A stretch of DNA of 64,000 bases from JBBQYD01 sp942493075 (GTDB lineage: Bacteria; Verrucomicrobiota; Verrucomicrobiia; Limisphaerales; UBA8199). Below the pieces are notes generated by a model. It saw only the letters and a list, made by a program, of their open reading frames with translations. It did no database searches and was not told the origin of the DNA. The DNA is taken from positions 1,426,001 through 1,490,000 of the forward strand of contig OW818681.1 in assembly GCA_942493075.1 (NCBI GenBank). The letters run 5' to 3'. Made by a program: the position numbers and the translations under genes. Every line of letters starts with the position of its first letter. The first letter of the stretch is position 1. Of the stretch, positions 18,579-26,963 are shown in pieces.

Positions 18579-19415
18579 ATGTTCATCGTCGAACAGATAC
18601 AGAATTTTGATCGACCGGAATTGCAGGCGTATCGCACCATGCGCCGCCAGATGGAGCATCGCCAGCAGGGCCTGTTTGTTGCCGAAGGGGACAAAGTCGT
18701 TCGCCGCCTTCTGGAGAGTTCATTCGACGTGGTGTCGGTGCTGATGCCTGAGCACTGGCTGCTTGAATTAAAGGATTTGCTGGCGGCAAGACCCGAATGC
18801 GTGCGGGTATATTTGGCGGAGAAAGCTCTGCTCGAAACCCTCACCGGGTTTTCGATGTATCAAGGGCTGCTCGCCGTTGGCCGTATCCCACGCCTGTGGT
18901 CGCTTGAGCAGGTGATGGACCGGTCGTCCTCACCGCGGCTGTTCGCAGCGGTTGACGGCCTCACGAGCGCGGAGAATCTGGGATCTTTGGTAAGAAATGC
19001 CGTGGCATTTGGAGCACAGGCGTTGATCGTCGGGGAGACTTCGACTAGTCCCTACCTGAGGCGTGCCGTGCGCAGCTCCATGGGAACAATCTTTAAGCTG
19101 CCGGTGATTGAAACGGATTCATTGCGTTCCACACTGCAGGCCCTCGGGAAGGCTGGTTTCACTTGCGTGGGTGCACACCCGCACGTTGACCAGCGCACGT
19201 TGACTGCGGCCGATTTCCGGGGGGATTCCTGCCTGGTATTTGGCAGCGAAGGCAACGGAATCTCAGAGCCGATATTGGCATGCTGCCAGGACCTGGTCGC
19301 CATTCCGATGTTCGCGGGCGTTGATTCACTCAATGTCGGCGCCGCTGCCGCCGTGTTCCTTTACGAGGCCAATCGACAGAGAGGCCGCATGGAAAAGCTT
19401 TACCCGGGCGAATAG
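18579..19415 (+). CDS. TrmH/SpoU-family RNA 2'-O-methyltransferase
   Basis: A 278-residue SPOUT enzyme that transfers methyl from S-adenosylmethionine to a ribose 2'-OH in rRNA or tRNA. The N-terminal RNA-binding segment (about 1-110) includes 'LFVAEGDKVVRRLLES'. The C-terminal knot domain has the three family motifs: NLGSLVRNAVAFGAQALI, FGSEGNGIS and IPMFAGVDSLNVGAAAA. Length and motifs fit the RlmB/TsnR-like group; target nucleotide unknown. Confidence 0.92.
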   Translation: MFIVEQIQNFDRPELQAYRTMRRQMEHRQQGLFVAEGDKVVRRLLESSFDVVSVLMPEHWLLELKDLLAARPECVRVYLAEKALLETLTGFSMYQGLLAVGRIPRLWSLEQVMDRSSSPRLFAAVDGLTSAENLGSLVRNAVAFGAQALIVGETSTSPYLRRAVRSSMGTIFKLPVIETDSLRSTLQALGKAGFTCVGAHPHVDQRTLTAADFRGDSCLVFGSEGNGISEPILACCQDLVAIPMFAGVDSLNVGAAAAVFLYEANRQRGRMEKLYPGE

Positions 19416-19432
19416 AATTCTAGGATTGCGGG

Positions 19433-20293
19433 ATGAAAAGACTCTCCACGTGTATCGTGCTTTGCCTGGCGCTGTGGGTGGCACATGCGAAGGACAACAA
19501 GCTGGCCGCCCCAGCCGTGCTTAAGGTGATGTCGTACAACCTGCGGTATGCAAGCCAGACCCCGCCGAATTCCTGGCCGGAACGGCGTCCGATCATGGCA
19601 AAGTTGCTCAAGGCTGAAGCGCCGGATCTCATGGGAACGCAGGAAGGTGTGGCGTCGCAACTGGCCGATCTGGGGAAAGATCTCGACGGTTACGAATGGC
19701 TCGGTGTAGGTCGTGATGACGGAGCCAGCAAAGGCGAGTTCATGGCCATCTTCTACAAACGTGATCGTTTGCAACCTCTCTCGACGAATCATTTTTGGCT
19801 CTCAGACACCCCGGAAGTAGTTGGCTCCACCACTTGGGGAAATTCCAATCGCCGATTCGTGACCTATGTGAAGTTCAAGGATCTGCGGACAGGCAAAGAG
19901 TTTTACCATTGGAATACTCACTTTGATCATGAGATCCAGGCCGCACGTGAGAAGAGCTCTCGATTGATCAATAACCGCGTGGCTGCTTTGAAAACAGACT
20001 TGCCGATTCTGCTCACAGGCGATTTCAATGCTCTAGCCTCTAATAAGGCCTACACCATCCTGACGGAAGACGGCTTCTTCAAGGACACATGGACACTCGC
20101 ACGCGAAAAGGCAGGGGAGGAGTACGCCACGTTTAACAGCTTTAAGGAGCTTCAGAAGGACGGCAAACGCATTGATTGGATACTGTCCCGCGGGTCGGTC
20201 GAGGTGCTGAAGACCGAGATTGTGACGTTCTCGGAAAACGGGCAGTTCCCGAGCGATCACCTGCCGCTGGTAATCTGGGTCAAGCTGAACTAA
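19433..20293 (+). CDS. Secreted endonuclease/exonuclease/phosphatase-family enzyme
   Basis: A 286-residue EEP-fold protein with an N-terminal signal peptide (MKRLSTCIVLCLALWVAHA, cleavage near 19). Fold signatures in order: VMSYNLRYA, MGTQEG (metal-binding Glu), HWNTHFDH, LLTGDFNA and SDHLPLVIW (catalytic Asp/His). Members of this secreted subgroup are usually phosphodiesterases or phosphatases of unknown substrate. It converges on glnE, the two stops overlapping by four bases. Confidence 0.9.
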   Translation: MKRLSTCIVLCLALWVAHAKDNKLAAPAVLKVMSYNLRYASQTPPNSWPERRPIMAKLLKAEAPDLMGTQEGVASQLADLGKDLDGYEWLGVGRDDGASKGEFMAIFYKRDRLQPLSTNHFWLSDTPEVVGSTTWGNSNRRFVTYVKFKDLRTGKEFYHWNTHFDHEIQAAREKSSRLINNRVAALKTDLPILLTGDFNALASNKAYTILTEDGFFKDTWTLAREKAGEEYATFNSFKELQKDGKRIDWILSRGSVEVLKTEIVTFSENGQFPSDHLPLVIWVKLN

Positions 20294-23217
20294 ACGGTCT
20301 GGAAAAAGGCGGAGTAAGCCTCACGGATCTTCTCTCGCGCTGCGGCGAGGCTTGCGCTGAAGTGCTCCGGAGTATCAAAGCCGCAGCGAATGGATACACG
20401 CTTAAACGGGGCGGGATCTTTCGGAAGCAGGATCTCGCCTTCGTAACTCCAGCGCCTAAGGATGCCCTCGACTCGGCGTAGCATGCGGTAGTTGGGGATG
20501 AGTACATCCGCTTTCGGAAGCCTGCCTTCCAAGCGGCCGCGTTCCAGGGCTGCCAGGGTATTTGCCTCATGCCATCCATGCTGCAGGCAAAGGGCCTGGG
20601 CGACAAACTCTGCGTCCACAAGTCCGCCACGTCCGGTCTTGATTGCGAGATTCTCCTGGCCCGCAGGGGTCCGTTCCTTCTCGATCCGCATTCGCATGCG
20701 ATGCATCACCTGCTTCCAGTCCGGGCTAAATGCGGAGAGTTTTGCGAGAGGCGAGGAGAAGTTGGTCAGCCGAGCAGCCGAAGCCTGGTATTTGCTGCCG
20801 GTCTCTTTGTCCCCAGCCACAGGCCGTGAGCGGGTGAGGGACTGGACCTCCCAGAGTTGAGCCCGGTTGAGGTAATAATCCTCATAGGCGCGAAGTGTGT
20901 TCGCCACGAGCCCCTTTTCACCATCAGGCCTGAGCCGGGCATCGGTTTGAAACAGCATGCCTTGCTCGGTTCGTGTCGATACCAGGTCCATGACTTCCAG
21001 CGCCAGCCGGGAAAGCTTCGCGACGTCTTTAGCCCTTTGGTCGGCTACGAACAAAATATCCAGGTCTGAGCCGTAATCGATCTCCGCTCCTCCAAGTTTG
21101 CCCATGCCGATAACGACGAAAGGCGGGCGCTTGAGCTTGTGGCGGAGCGTTACCACCCCCACGGCATATTCGAGACACGCATCCGCCAAGGCGGATAGCT
21201 CAGTCAGATACTGTTCGGGGTCAGCCAATCCGAGAATATCGCGCAACCCAATGCGCATTAGCTCAGCCTGATGGTAGCGGCGCAACCAAAGAAGCTGATC
21301 CTGATCGTGGAGCCCATGGCGCAGGTCCCGGAGCGTTTCCTCAGCCGTCTTACGCTGGCGCAGACGTCCACTTGTGACCAGTTCATCCACCAGGTCCGGG
21401 GTTCGAATAGCAAGCTCCGCAAGGAATTCGGAGCGGTCAAAAAGAAGCACGAGCAGATCGAAAATCGCTGGATTCGAGTGCCACAATTCGAACAGGGTTG
21501 AACGGGCGCCGTACGCGGTAATAAAACTGTCCAGGCGTGTCACCACTCGATCGGGGTCGGACAACCGAACGGCAGGTGCGGGTTGCTTTTGCCGGATGCA
21601 TCGGTCAAATAATCGGGGGAGCAACTGCAACGCCAGTTCACGTGTGCGTGTTGAAACGTGGACATAACCGGGCCCTTCCACAAACTCGCGTAACACCCGA
21701 TAAGCGCGATCGGGGTCTTGAAAGGAGTGCTGAACAAGGAGGTCTTTCCACGAGGCCTCCGTCCCTTCGAACGTGCCTGGGAACCGCGAGGTTGAGGAAG
21801 TGCCGTTCACATCCTGTTTCAGGAGTTTCTCGAAAATGCGGCGCACCTGGCCGCAATGCGAGGCTCGGGCTTTCTCGAATTGTTTTAAAGTCCCGAATCC
21901 CATGAGTTTTGCCAGGCGCTCCTGGTCGGCGCGGTTATCGGGAATCGTGTGGGTTTGCCGGTTCTCATCCATCTGCAAACGGTGTTCCACATCTCGGAGA
22001 AAGGGGTAGGCATCGGCGAGAGCCTTGGCGTCAGCCGGTTCCAGGAGATCATACTGCACGAGTTTTTCGAGCGCGGGCAAGGTTTGCGCCCCCTGCAAAA
22101 AGGGCTGGCGGCCACCGTGCAGCAATTGAAGGGCTTGGACCACGAATTCGATTTCGCGAATTCCACCCCGGCCCAGCTTGACATTGCGATCCAATTCTCC
22201 CGCTCTCACGACCTCGTTCTCGATGCGGTCTTTCATGGCGGCAACCTCGTGCAGCACATGCGGAGTGAGAGACCGCGCGTAGCGGAAAGGCTGCACCATT
22301 TCAAGGAACTCGGAGCCCACGGCGCTGTCACCGGCGGTCGGCCTTGCTTTGATCAACATCATACGCTCCCACGTTTGTCCCCACTGGGCGTAGTAGTTTT
22401 CGTAGCTGAAGAGCGAGCGGCTAAGAGGTCCGCCTTCGCCCTCTGGCCGCAGACGCATGTCCACTCGGTAAAGTTGCCCCTCTGGAGCCATGCGGGTTAC
22501 CTCCCCGATAAAGGCTTCAGCCAGGCGATTGTAAAACTGATGATTGCTGAGGGCTGGACGTGGTGTCTTGGTGGCTTTTGGAATATCCCGGAATACCGCA
22601 CCTTCTTCGCTGAATACAAATAGCAAATCGACGTCAGAACTGTAGTTGAGCTCCTGGCCTCCAAGCTTTCCCATCCCGAGGATGCATCCTGAGGTGGGAT
22701 GCCATCGGCCCTGGGCATCCAGATGACAAGGCTGGCCGAACCGATCCTGGAGTTGGGCAAAACAAACCCGCCACACCAGGTCGAGGCAGGTATCGGCGAG
22801 GTCTGAGAGTTCACGAATCAATTCGGAGGTTTGACCAAGTCGAGCCAGGTCGCGGGCAGCGATGCGAACCATCTCCCTCTGCTTGAGCTCGCGAACCTGT
22901 CGCAACGCAGATGAATAATCCTTCTGAGCCAGCGCCGGGGTGAACCACTCGGCGGACATCTTTCGCAACCCTTCTTTGCGTCGCGGAAACTTGAGCGCCT
23001 CAGGGTCGGTGATTTGTAGGAGATCCGGATGTGTGGCGATCCAGGTGCTGAGCGCCTGCGAGCCACTGAACAGAGCGCAGAGGATTGATGCCTGCTCGGG
23101 GGGGACCTGAGCTAATGCTTGTGACGCGGAGTCACCCATAAGCAACTGGTAATAGTGCTCCGCGCGCTTTGGATCGGGCGCGGACTTCAGGGCGTTGTTC
23201 CAGTTTGAGGCTTTCAT
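20290..23217 (-). CDS. glnE: Bifunctional glutamine synthetase adenylyltransferase/deadenylylase
   Basis: Adjusts glutamine synthetase by adding or removing AMP in response to nitrogen status through PII. The 975-residue protein has two nucleotidyltransferase domains. The N-terminal deadenylylase has GMGKLGGQELNYSSDVDLLF and the C-terminal adenylylase GMGKLGGAEIDYGSDLDILF, joined by a helical region. Length is close to the E. coli enzyme. The ATG at 23217 overlaps the stop of the upstream glycosyltransferase as ATGA, so the two are translationally coupled. No glnA or glnB is present nearby. Confidence 0.96.
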   Translation of the reverse strand: MKASNWNNALKSAPDPKRAEHYYQLLMGDSASQALAQVPPEQASILCALFSGSQALSTWIATHPDLLQITDPEALKFPRRKEGLRKMSAEWFTPALAQKDYSSALRQVRELKQREMVRIAARDLARLGQTSELIRELSDLADTCLDLVWRVCFAQLQDRFGQPCHLDAQGRWHPTSGCILGMGKLGGQELNYSSDVDLLFVFSEEGAVFRDIPKATKTPRPALSNHQFYNRLAEAFIGEVTRMAPEGQLYRVDMRLRPEGEGGPLSRSLFSYENYYAQWGQTWERMMLIKARPTAGDSAVGSEFLEMVQPFRYARSLTPHVLHEVAAMKDRIENEVVRAGELDRNVKLGRGGIREIEFVVQALQLLHGGRQPFLQGAQTLPALEKLVQYDLLEPADAKALADAYPFLRDVEHRLQMDENRQTHTIPDNRADQERLAKLMGFGTLKQFEKARASHCGQVRRIFEKLLKQDVNGTSSTSRFPGTFEGTEASWKDLLVQHSFQDPDRAYRVLREFVEGPGYVHVSTRTRELALQLLPRLFDRCIRQKQPAPAVRLSDPDRVVTRLDSFITAYGARSTLFELWHSNPAIFDLLVLLFDRSEFLAELAIRTPDLVDELVTSGRLRQRKTAEETLRDLRHGLHDQDQLLWLRRYHQAELMRIGLRDILGLADPEQYLTELSALADACLEYAVGVVTLRHKLKRPPFVVIGMGKLGGAEIDYGSDLDILFVADQRAKDVAKLSRLALEVMDLVSTRTEQGMLFQTDARLRPDGEKGLVANTLRAYEDYYLNRAQLWEVQSLTRSRPVAGDKETGSKYQASAARLTNFSSPLAKLSAFSPDWKQVMHRMRMRIEKERTPAGQENLAIKTGRGGLVDAEFVAQALCLQHGWHEANTLAALERGRLEGRLPKADVLIPNYRMLRRVEGILRRWSYEGEILLPKDPAPFKRVSIRCGFDTPEHFSASLAAAREKIREAYSAFFQTV

Positions 23218-24209
23218 GCGCCGAGGGTGAGCCTTTCCAATTGTACCGGCACTGGTGCACGCTCGTCCTTGGTCTTAAGCGCGGTTGTCAGCCCGCGCCA
23301 GAAACCAAGTCCATAAAGCACATGCGTGGCGGCGATGAGAGGCAACGCCAGCAACCCATTGAGCCCAGCTCCTTGAAGAATCATGAGAGCCGTTTGCATC
23401 AGGATTACGATAGTGTAGCCCGCCAAGGGGAGCAGCCACCACACGCCGAGCATGGGTGTCAGTAAGAGTGAGCCGAGGTAAATACAAAACAGGGGTGGAA
23501 CAAAGTTGAGCATGGAACCGGCCGTAGGGTGAAGCCGGAACTGCTCAGCACGGCCACGCCCGTAAGTCAGAAGCATTCTAAAAAAAGCCCGCAGAGAGGC
23601 ACGTGGACGTCGTTGAACCACGAACTCTGGGTCATACCACAGTTGGCCGCCCCGTTTTTGGAGTTCATCCATCAACGCATTTTCTTCATTCGGATAGAGG
23701 GCCTCATTGAAACCGCCGAGTTCGAGTAACGAACTGCGGCGCGCCAACAGGTTGCAAAGGATCAGTTCCTTTTCTCCGGAAGGACGTGGTGTGCCTACCG
23801 GTATGTAGCGGGCCCGGCTGGGGCCGAACGCCAGCCAGCAGCCAAGCACAACTGCAAAAACCTGTTCCAGTCTTGGAGCCGTAGGAGGACAGACATTCGG
23901 ACCACCGACCATTTCTGCTCTTGGGTCACGGAAGCGTTCAATCGCGCGGAGCAGATTGCCGGGAGAAGGCTCTGAATCGTCGTCTAGAAAATAGATCAAG
24001 GTGCCGCTGGCCTCGCGGATTCCGGCATTTCGCTGAACGGATGGCTGGCGTCCCCGGGCGACAATGATTTCCAGCTTATCTGGAGGATAATCAAGAGCCC
24101 GGGCGGCCACGACCGCTTTTACCTCGGTCTGACCCGGGCGGGCGGCGATCAGCACGGTTATTTTCGGCAAATCCGAATCCACGGCGATTAGGCTAAGCCC
24201 CGTGAGCAC
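23214..24209 (-). CDS. Family 2 glycosyltransferase with C-terminal membrane segments
   Basis: A 331-residue GT-A fold protein starting at a GTG. Nucleotide-sugar binding features are ITVLIAARPG near the start and the metal-binding LDDDSEP at about residue 75. An N/E-rich acceptor region (NEENALMDEL) follows. Residues about 230-315 contain three hydrophobic segments, so it is anchored in the membrane with its catalytic domain in the cytosol. Sugar and acceptor are unknown. It is the first gene of a two-gene unit with glnE, an unusual partner. Confidence 0.88.
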   Translation of the reverse strand: MLTGLSLIAVDSDLPKITVLIAARPGQTEVKAVVAARALDYPPDKLEIIVARGRQPSVQRNAGIREASGTLIYFLDDDSEPSPGNLLRAIERFRDPRAEMVGGPNVCPPTAPRLEQVFAVVLGCWLAFGPSRARYIPVGTPRPSGEKELILCNLLARRSSLLELGGFNEALYPNEENALMDELQKRGGQLWYDPEFVVQRRPRASLRAFFRMLLTYGRGRAEQFRLHPTAGSMLNFVPPLFCIYLGSLLLTPMLGVWWLLPLAGYTIVILMQTALMILQGAGLNGLLALPLIAATHVLYGLGFWRGLTTALKTKDERAPVPVQLERLTLGA

Positions 24210-24572
24210 AAAGGCAAGTGAAAGCCCATGGAGCGTTTGTTGGATTTAGGAGAAGAAAGGAGATTCGGGCCAGGGTTCGCCAAGGAGGTGGGGATGGGGT
24301 ATCCCGCTGAAGAAAACGATCCACCAACCCGAATCCGTCAACGAGAATCAAAAATAAACAAGATGGTGTCAACAGGAAAAAGGCTGACGTAAAAACGGAG
24401 GAAACTGAGGTGAAGGCTTGCATTCGGGCGGGGCTGTGACATTATATTGCTTCGTTTTCGGGGACAAACCTCCCAGCGGTTTCCATTTGGCGCCTTGGTT
24501 TCTATGAAATTCAAGCGTTGACACCCAGTTGGGATTTTGGTCATATCACGGTCCCTTTGCCGGGAAATCTTT
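24210..24572. other. Divergent intergenic region between the glycosyltransferase and rplU
   Basis: A 363-base stretch without a gene. It should hold promoters for both divergent units. On the plus side I see one sigma-70-like candidate at 24518-24546. No tRNA, recognised leader or hairpin terminator is evident. Confidence 0.6.
24518..24546 (+). promoter_or_regulatory. Candidate sigma-70 promoter for rplU-rpmA
   Basis: A perfect -35 hexamer TTGACA (24518-24523), a 17-base spacer and a weak -10 TCATAT (24541-24546), ending 26 bases before the rplU start. Confidence 0.4.
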
Positions 24573-24884
24573 ATGTACGCTGTATTAGAAACTGGAAGCA
24601 AACAATATCGTGTGGTCGCGGGCGACACGCTGGAAATCGAGCGTTTGACCGTTGAAGCAGGGCAGCCGGTGACGTTTGATCGGGTCCTGATGGTGAACAA
24701 TGATGGCCAGGTGAGCATTGGCACCCCAACGGTCGCTGGCGCCACGGTGAGCGCGGACGTCGTGGAGCACATCCGTGGCGAGAAGAAGCTCACTTTCAAG
24801 ATGAAACGCCGCAAGGGGTATCACAAGACCATTGGTCATCGTCAGGAATTGACGGTGATTAAAATCAAAGAAATCAAAGCTTAA
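24573..24884 (+). CDS. rplU: 50S ribosomal protein bL21
   Basis: A 103-residue large-subunit ribosomal protein that binds 23S rRNA. It begins MYAVLETGSKQYRVVAGD and contains the conserved basic end KMKRRKGYHKTIGHRQELT. A TTG at 24537 would add 12 unrelated residues and is rejected. It is followed after 12 bases by rpmA, the conserved bacterial order. Confidence 0.98.
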   Translation: MYAVLETGSKQYRVVAGDTLEIERLTVEAGQPVTFDRVLMVNNDGQVSIGTPTVAGATVSADVVEHIRGEKKLTFKMKRRKGYHKTIGHRQELTVIKIKEIKA

Positions 24885-24896
24885 TTTTTAGAGTTT

Positions 24897-25163
24897 ATGG
24901 CACACAAGAAAGGTCAAGGCAGTGTCCGTAACGGACGTGATAGCATCAGCAAACGTCTTGGCGTGAAACGTTATGGTGGTCAGGTCGTCACCGCCGGGAG
25001 CATCCTGGTGCGGCAGAATGGCACCAAGTTCATCGCCGGTCAAAACGTGGGAACAGGCCGGGACTGGACCCTCTTCGCCCTGAAGGCCGGCAGAGTCTCC
25101 TTCGATAAGGACAGCCGCCGCGTCAATGTCCTCCCGGAAGCGGCCGCCGCTACTTCCAACTAA
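24897..25163 (+). CDS. rpmA: 50S ribosomal protein bL27
   Basis: An 88-residue protein whose N-terminus reaches the peptidyl-transferase centre. It begins MAHKKGQGSVRNGRDS, the classical bL27 opening without the cleaved leader found in Firmicutes. It then has GGQVVTAGSILVRQNGT and a short alanine-rich tail. Pairs with rplU; a terminator follows at 25183. Confidence 0.98.
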   Translation: MAHKKGQGSVRNGRDSISKRLGVKRYGGQVVTAGSILVRQNGTKFIAGQNVGTGRDWTLFALKAGRVSFDKDSRRVNVLPEAAAATSN

Positions 25164-25182
25164 TCAGCTTTAGCGCAAGAAC

Positions 25183-25210
25183 GGCGAGGTCTTTGGGCCT
25201 CGCCTTTTTT
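25183..25210 (+). terminator. Rho-independent terminator after rpmA
   Basis: GGCGAGG (25183-25189) pairs with CCTCGCC (25198-25204) around an 8-base loop, followed by six Ts. It separates rplU-rpmA from obg, which would need its own promoter or read-through. Confidence 0.9.
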
Positions 25211-25306
25211 GTTGCCGTCCAAACACTGGAGTTCCCAGCTTGGATGGGTTAAGAAGGTATATGTGCACGCCTCCTCCGAGCGCAGGGAGCGCCTCAGACT
25301 CAACTT

Positions 25307-26509
25307 ATGTTTATTGACGAGATCAAAATTTTTGCCCGCGCAGGTCATGGCGGGAAAGGGGCTATTGCGTTTTCACGGGAGAAGTACCGGCCCAAAGGCG
25401 GTCCCAGCGGGGGAAACGGTGGACGAGGCGGTGATGTGATCCTGGAGGCAGATCACGATCTGAATAACCTCATTGCTCAGTACTTCCAGCCGCGGCTCAT
25501 TGCTCCACGCGGCCAGGGCGGTCTGGGCAAGGGGATGGATGGGCATGCGGGTAAGGATCTGATCATCAAAGTGCCTTGCGGCACGTTGGTCTGGAAACTC
25601 CCCAGTTCGACCCCGCCTCTAACCGACGAGGAAGATGAAGAGGAGGTTGGAGAGAGTAGAGCCGAGGCTGGCATCCGTGCCAGCGGTAGTTCACGTCCGC
25701 TCATACGCAGCGCTACGGATGGCCAGGCTGTAGAGATCGATTTGGCCAAATCCGACGAAAATGGCGGAGAAGGAAGCGACTTGGAGGACCGCGAACTCGT
25801 GGCCGATCTTACCGAGCATGGACAGCGGTTTATCCTCTGCAAAGGTGGTCGTGGCGGGCTAGGGAACCGGAACTTTGCAACCGCCACCCGTCAGACCCCA
25901 CGGTTTGCTCAACCGGGGGAACCCGGTCAGGAAGGGGATTTCCTTTTCGAGCTCCGCATCCTCGCCGAGATTGGCTTGGTGGGATATCCCAACGCAGGCA
26001 AGTCGACGCTCCTAACCGCTATCTCGCGGGCACGCCCCAAAATTGCGCCGTATCCGTTCACAACACTGCACCCGCAAATTGGCATCCTTGAATATAAGGA
26101 TTTCAAGCGGTTGACAGTTTGCGATGTGCCAGGATTGATTGAGGGGGCGCATATGAACGTGGGCTTGGGTCACGAATTCCTGCGCCATATTAAGCGCTGC
26201 ACCATCCTTGTTTTATTGTTGGATATGGCTGGCACGGATGGTCGGAAACCGTGGGATGATTACCATAACTTGCTCAAAGAGCTGGAGTTATACGATCCGG
26301 AATTGGTTGCAAAACCCCGGTTCATAGCTGCCAATAAAATGGATGAGCCTGCCGCTGAGGAAAACCTGAAGAAATTCAAGAGACGGGTCAAGAAAGTGCC
26401 TGTCATCACCATGTCTGCCGCGTTCGATCAAGGCATCGAAGACTTCAAGCAGACCATCCGGACTGCGGTGGAAGAAACCAGCACTGATGCGCACGCGACA
26501 GCCGACTGA
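25307..26509 (+). CDS. obg: Obg/CgtA GTPase with an acidic insertion in the Obg fold
   Basis: A 400-residue GTPase acting in 50S assembly and stress control. The glycine-rich Obg domain starts MFIDEIKIFARAGHGGKGAI. The G domain has G1 GYPNAGKST (227-235), switch DVPGLIEGA and G4 NKMD. G1 lies about 60 residues later than in E. coli ObgE because of an insertion at about 98-162, between VPCGTLVWK and the conserved LVADLTEHGQRF. The insertion is acidic and low complexity (TDEEDEEEVGESRAE). The C-terminal OCT domain is absent. It follows rplU-rpmA, the usual neighbourhood. Confidence 0.96.
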   Translation: MFIDEIKIFARAGHGGKGAIAFSREKYRPKGGPSGGNGGRGGDVILEADHDLNNLIAQYFQPRLIAPRGQGGLGKGMDGHAGKDLIIKVPCGTLVWKLPSSTPPLTDEEDEEEVGESRAEAGIRASGSSRPLIRSATDGQAVEIDLAKSDENGGEGSDLEDRELVADLTEHGQRFILCKGGRGGLGNRNFATATRQTPRFAQPGEPGQEGDFLFELRILAEIGLVGYPNAGKSTLLTAISRARPKIAPYPFTTLHPQIGILEYKDFKRLTVCDVPGLIEGAHMNVGLGHEFLRHIKRCTILVLLLDMAGTDGRKPWDDYHNLLKELELYDPELVAKPRFIAANKMDEPAAEENLKKFKRRVKKVPVITMSAAFDQGIEDFKQTIRTAVEETSTDAHATAD

Positions 26510-26528
26510 CGGTCACGTGTGAAACGAG

Positions 26529-26762
26529 TTACTGATTCATGGCTTCCAGCTTGTAGCTCAGAGTGCCGAAATAACGGCGCTTAAGACCCCGTTTTTTCCG
26601 CTGGCGCTCCCTTGCTTTGACCAGATGCATGAGGCAGCGAGAGCCTTGAGCGGCGGGTTCTCCGCACTCGGTGCAACGCTGGTCACGTTGCATACGCAAT
26701 TGATACTTCCTCTGCCGCGAAATGGGCAGATGCGTAAACTCGTCTTGAATTGGCTTTCTCAT
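26529..26762 (-). CDS. Small basic zinc-finger-like protein, unknown function
   Basis: About 77 residues from the ATG at 26762; a TTG at 26783 would add seven. It contains CTECGEPAAQGSRCLMH, a C-x2-C...C-x2-H pattern that could bind one zinc, and a very basic C-terminal half (KARERQRKKRGLKRRYFG) suited to nucleic-acid binding. I do not recognise a named family. It is convergent with obg, 19 bases apart. Confidence 0.65.
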   Translation of the reverse strand: MRKPIQDEFTHLPISRQRKYQLRMQRDQRCTECGEPAAQGSRCLMHLVKARERQRKKRGLKRRYFGTLSYKLEAMNQ

Positions 26763-26963
26763 GGTTCTGCTTGTTTGCTCCAAAAATGCACCGGTCCACC
26801 GGCTTCAGCCCTTGCCGCCCCCTTGTTAGACAGCCGGTCCTTTGAAGGAATATAACATGACTAAGCTCCTGCGCTATGGGCTATTGTATCAGGTAAAACC
26901 TGTATTGAGGTTCAGAGACTTCCCCATACGGAAGCCGTCTTCATGAGACCCAGGCGATTGCTT

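Noticed and set aside
21949..22623. Plus-strand open frame inside glnE
   Set aside because: glnE is intact with both catalytic motifs; the shadow has no ribosome site or domain.
26510..26526. TCACGTGTGAAAC as a parS-like site
   Set aside because: The parS core is a palindrome TTTCACGTGAAA; here the spacing is wrong by two bases and the left arm is missing.
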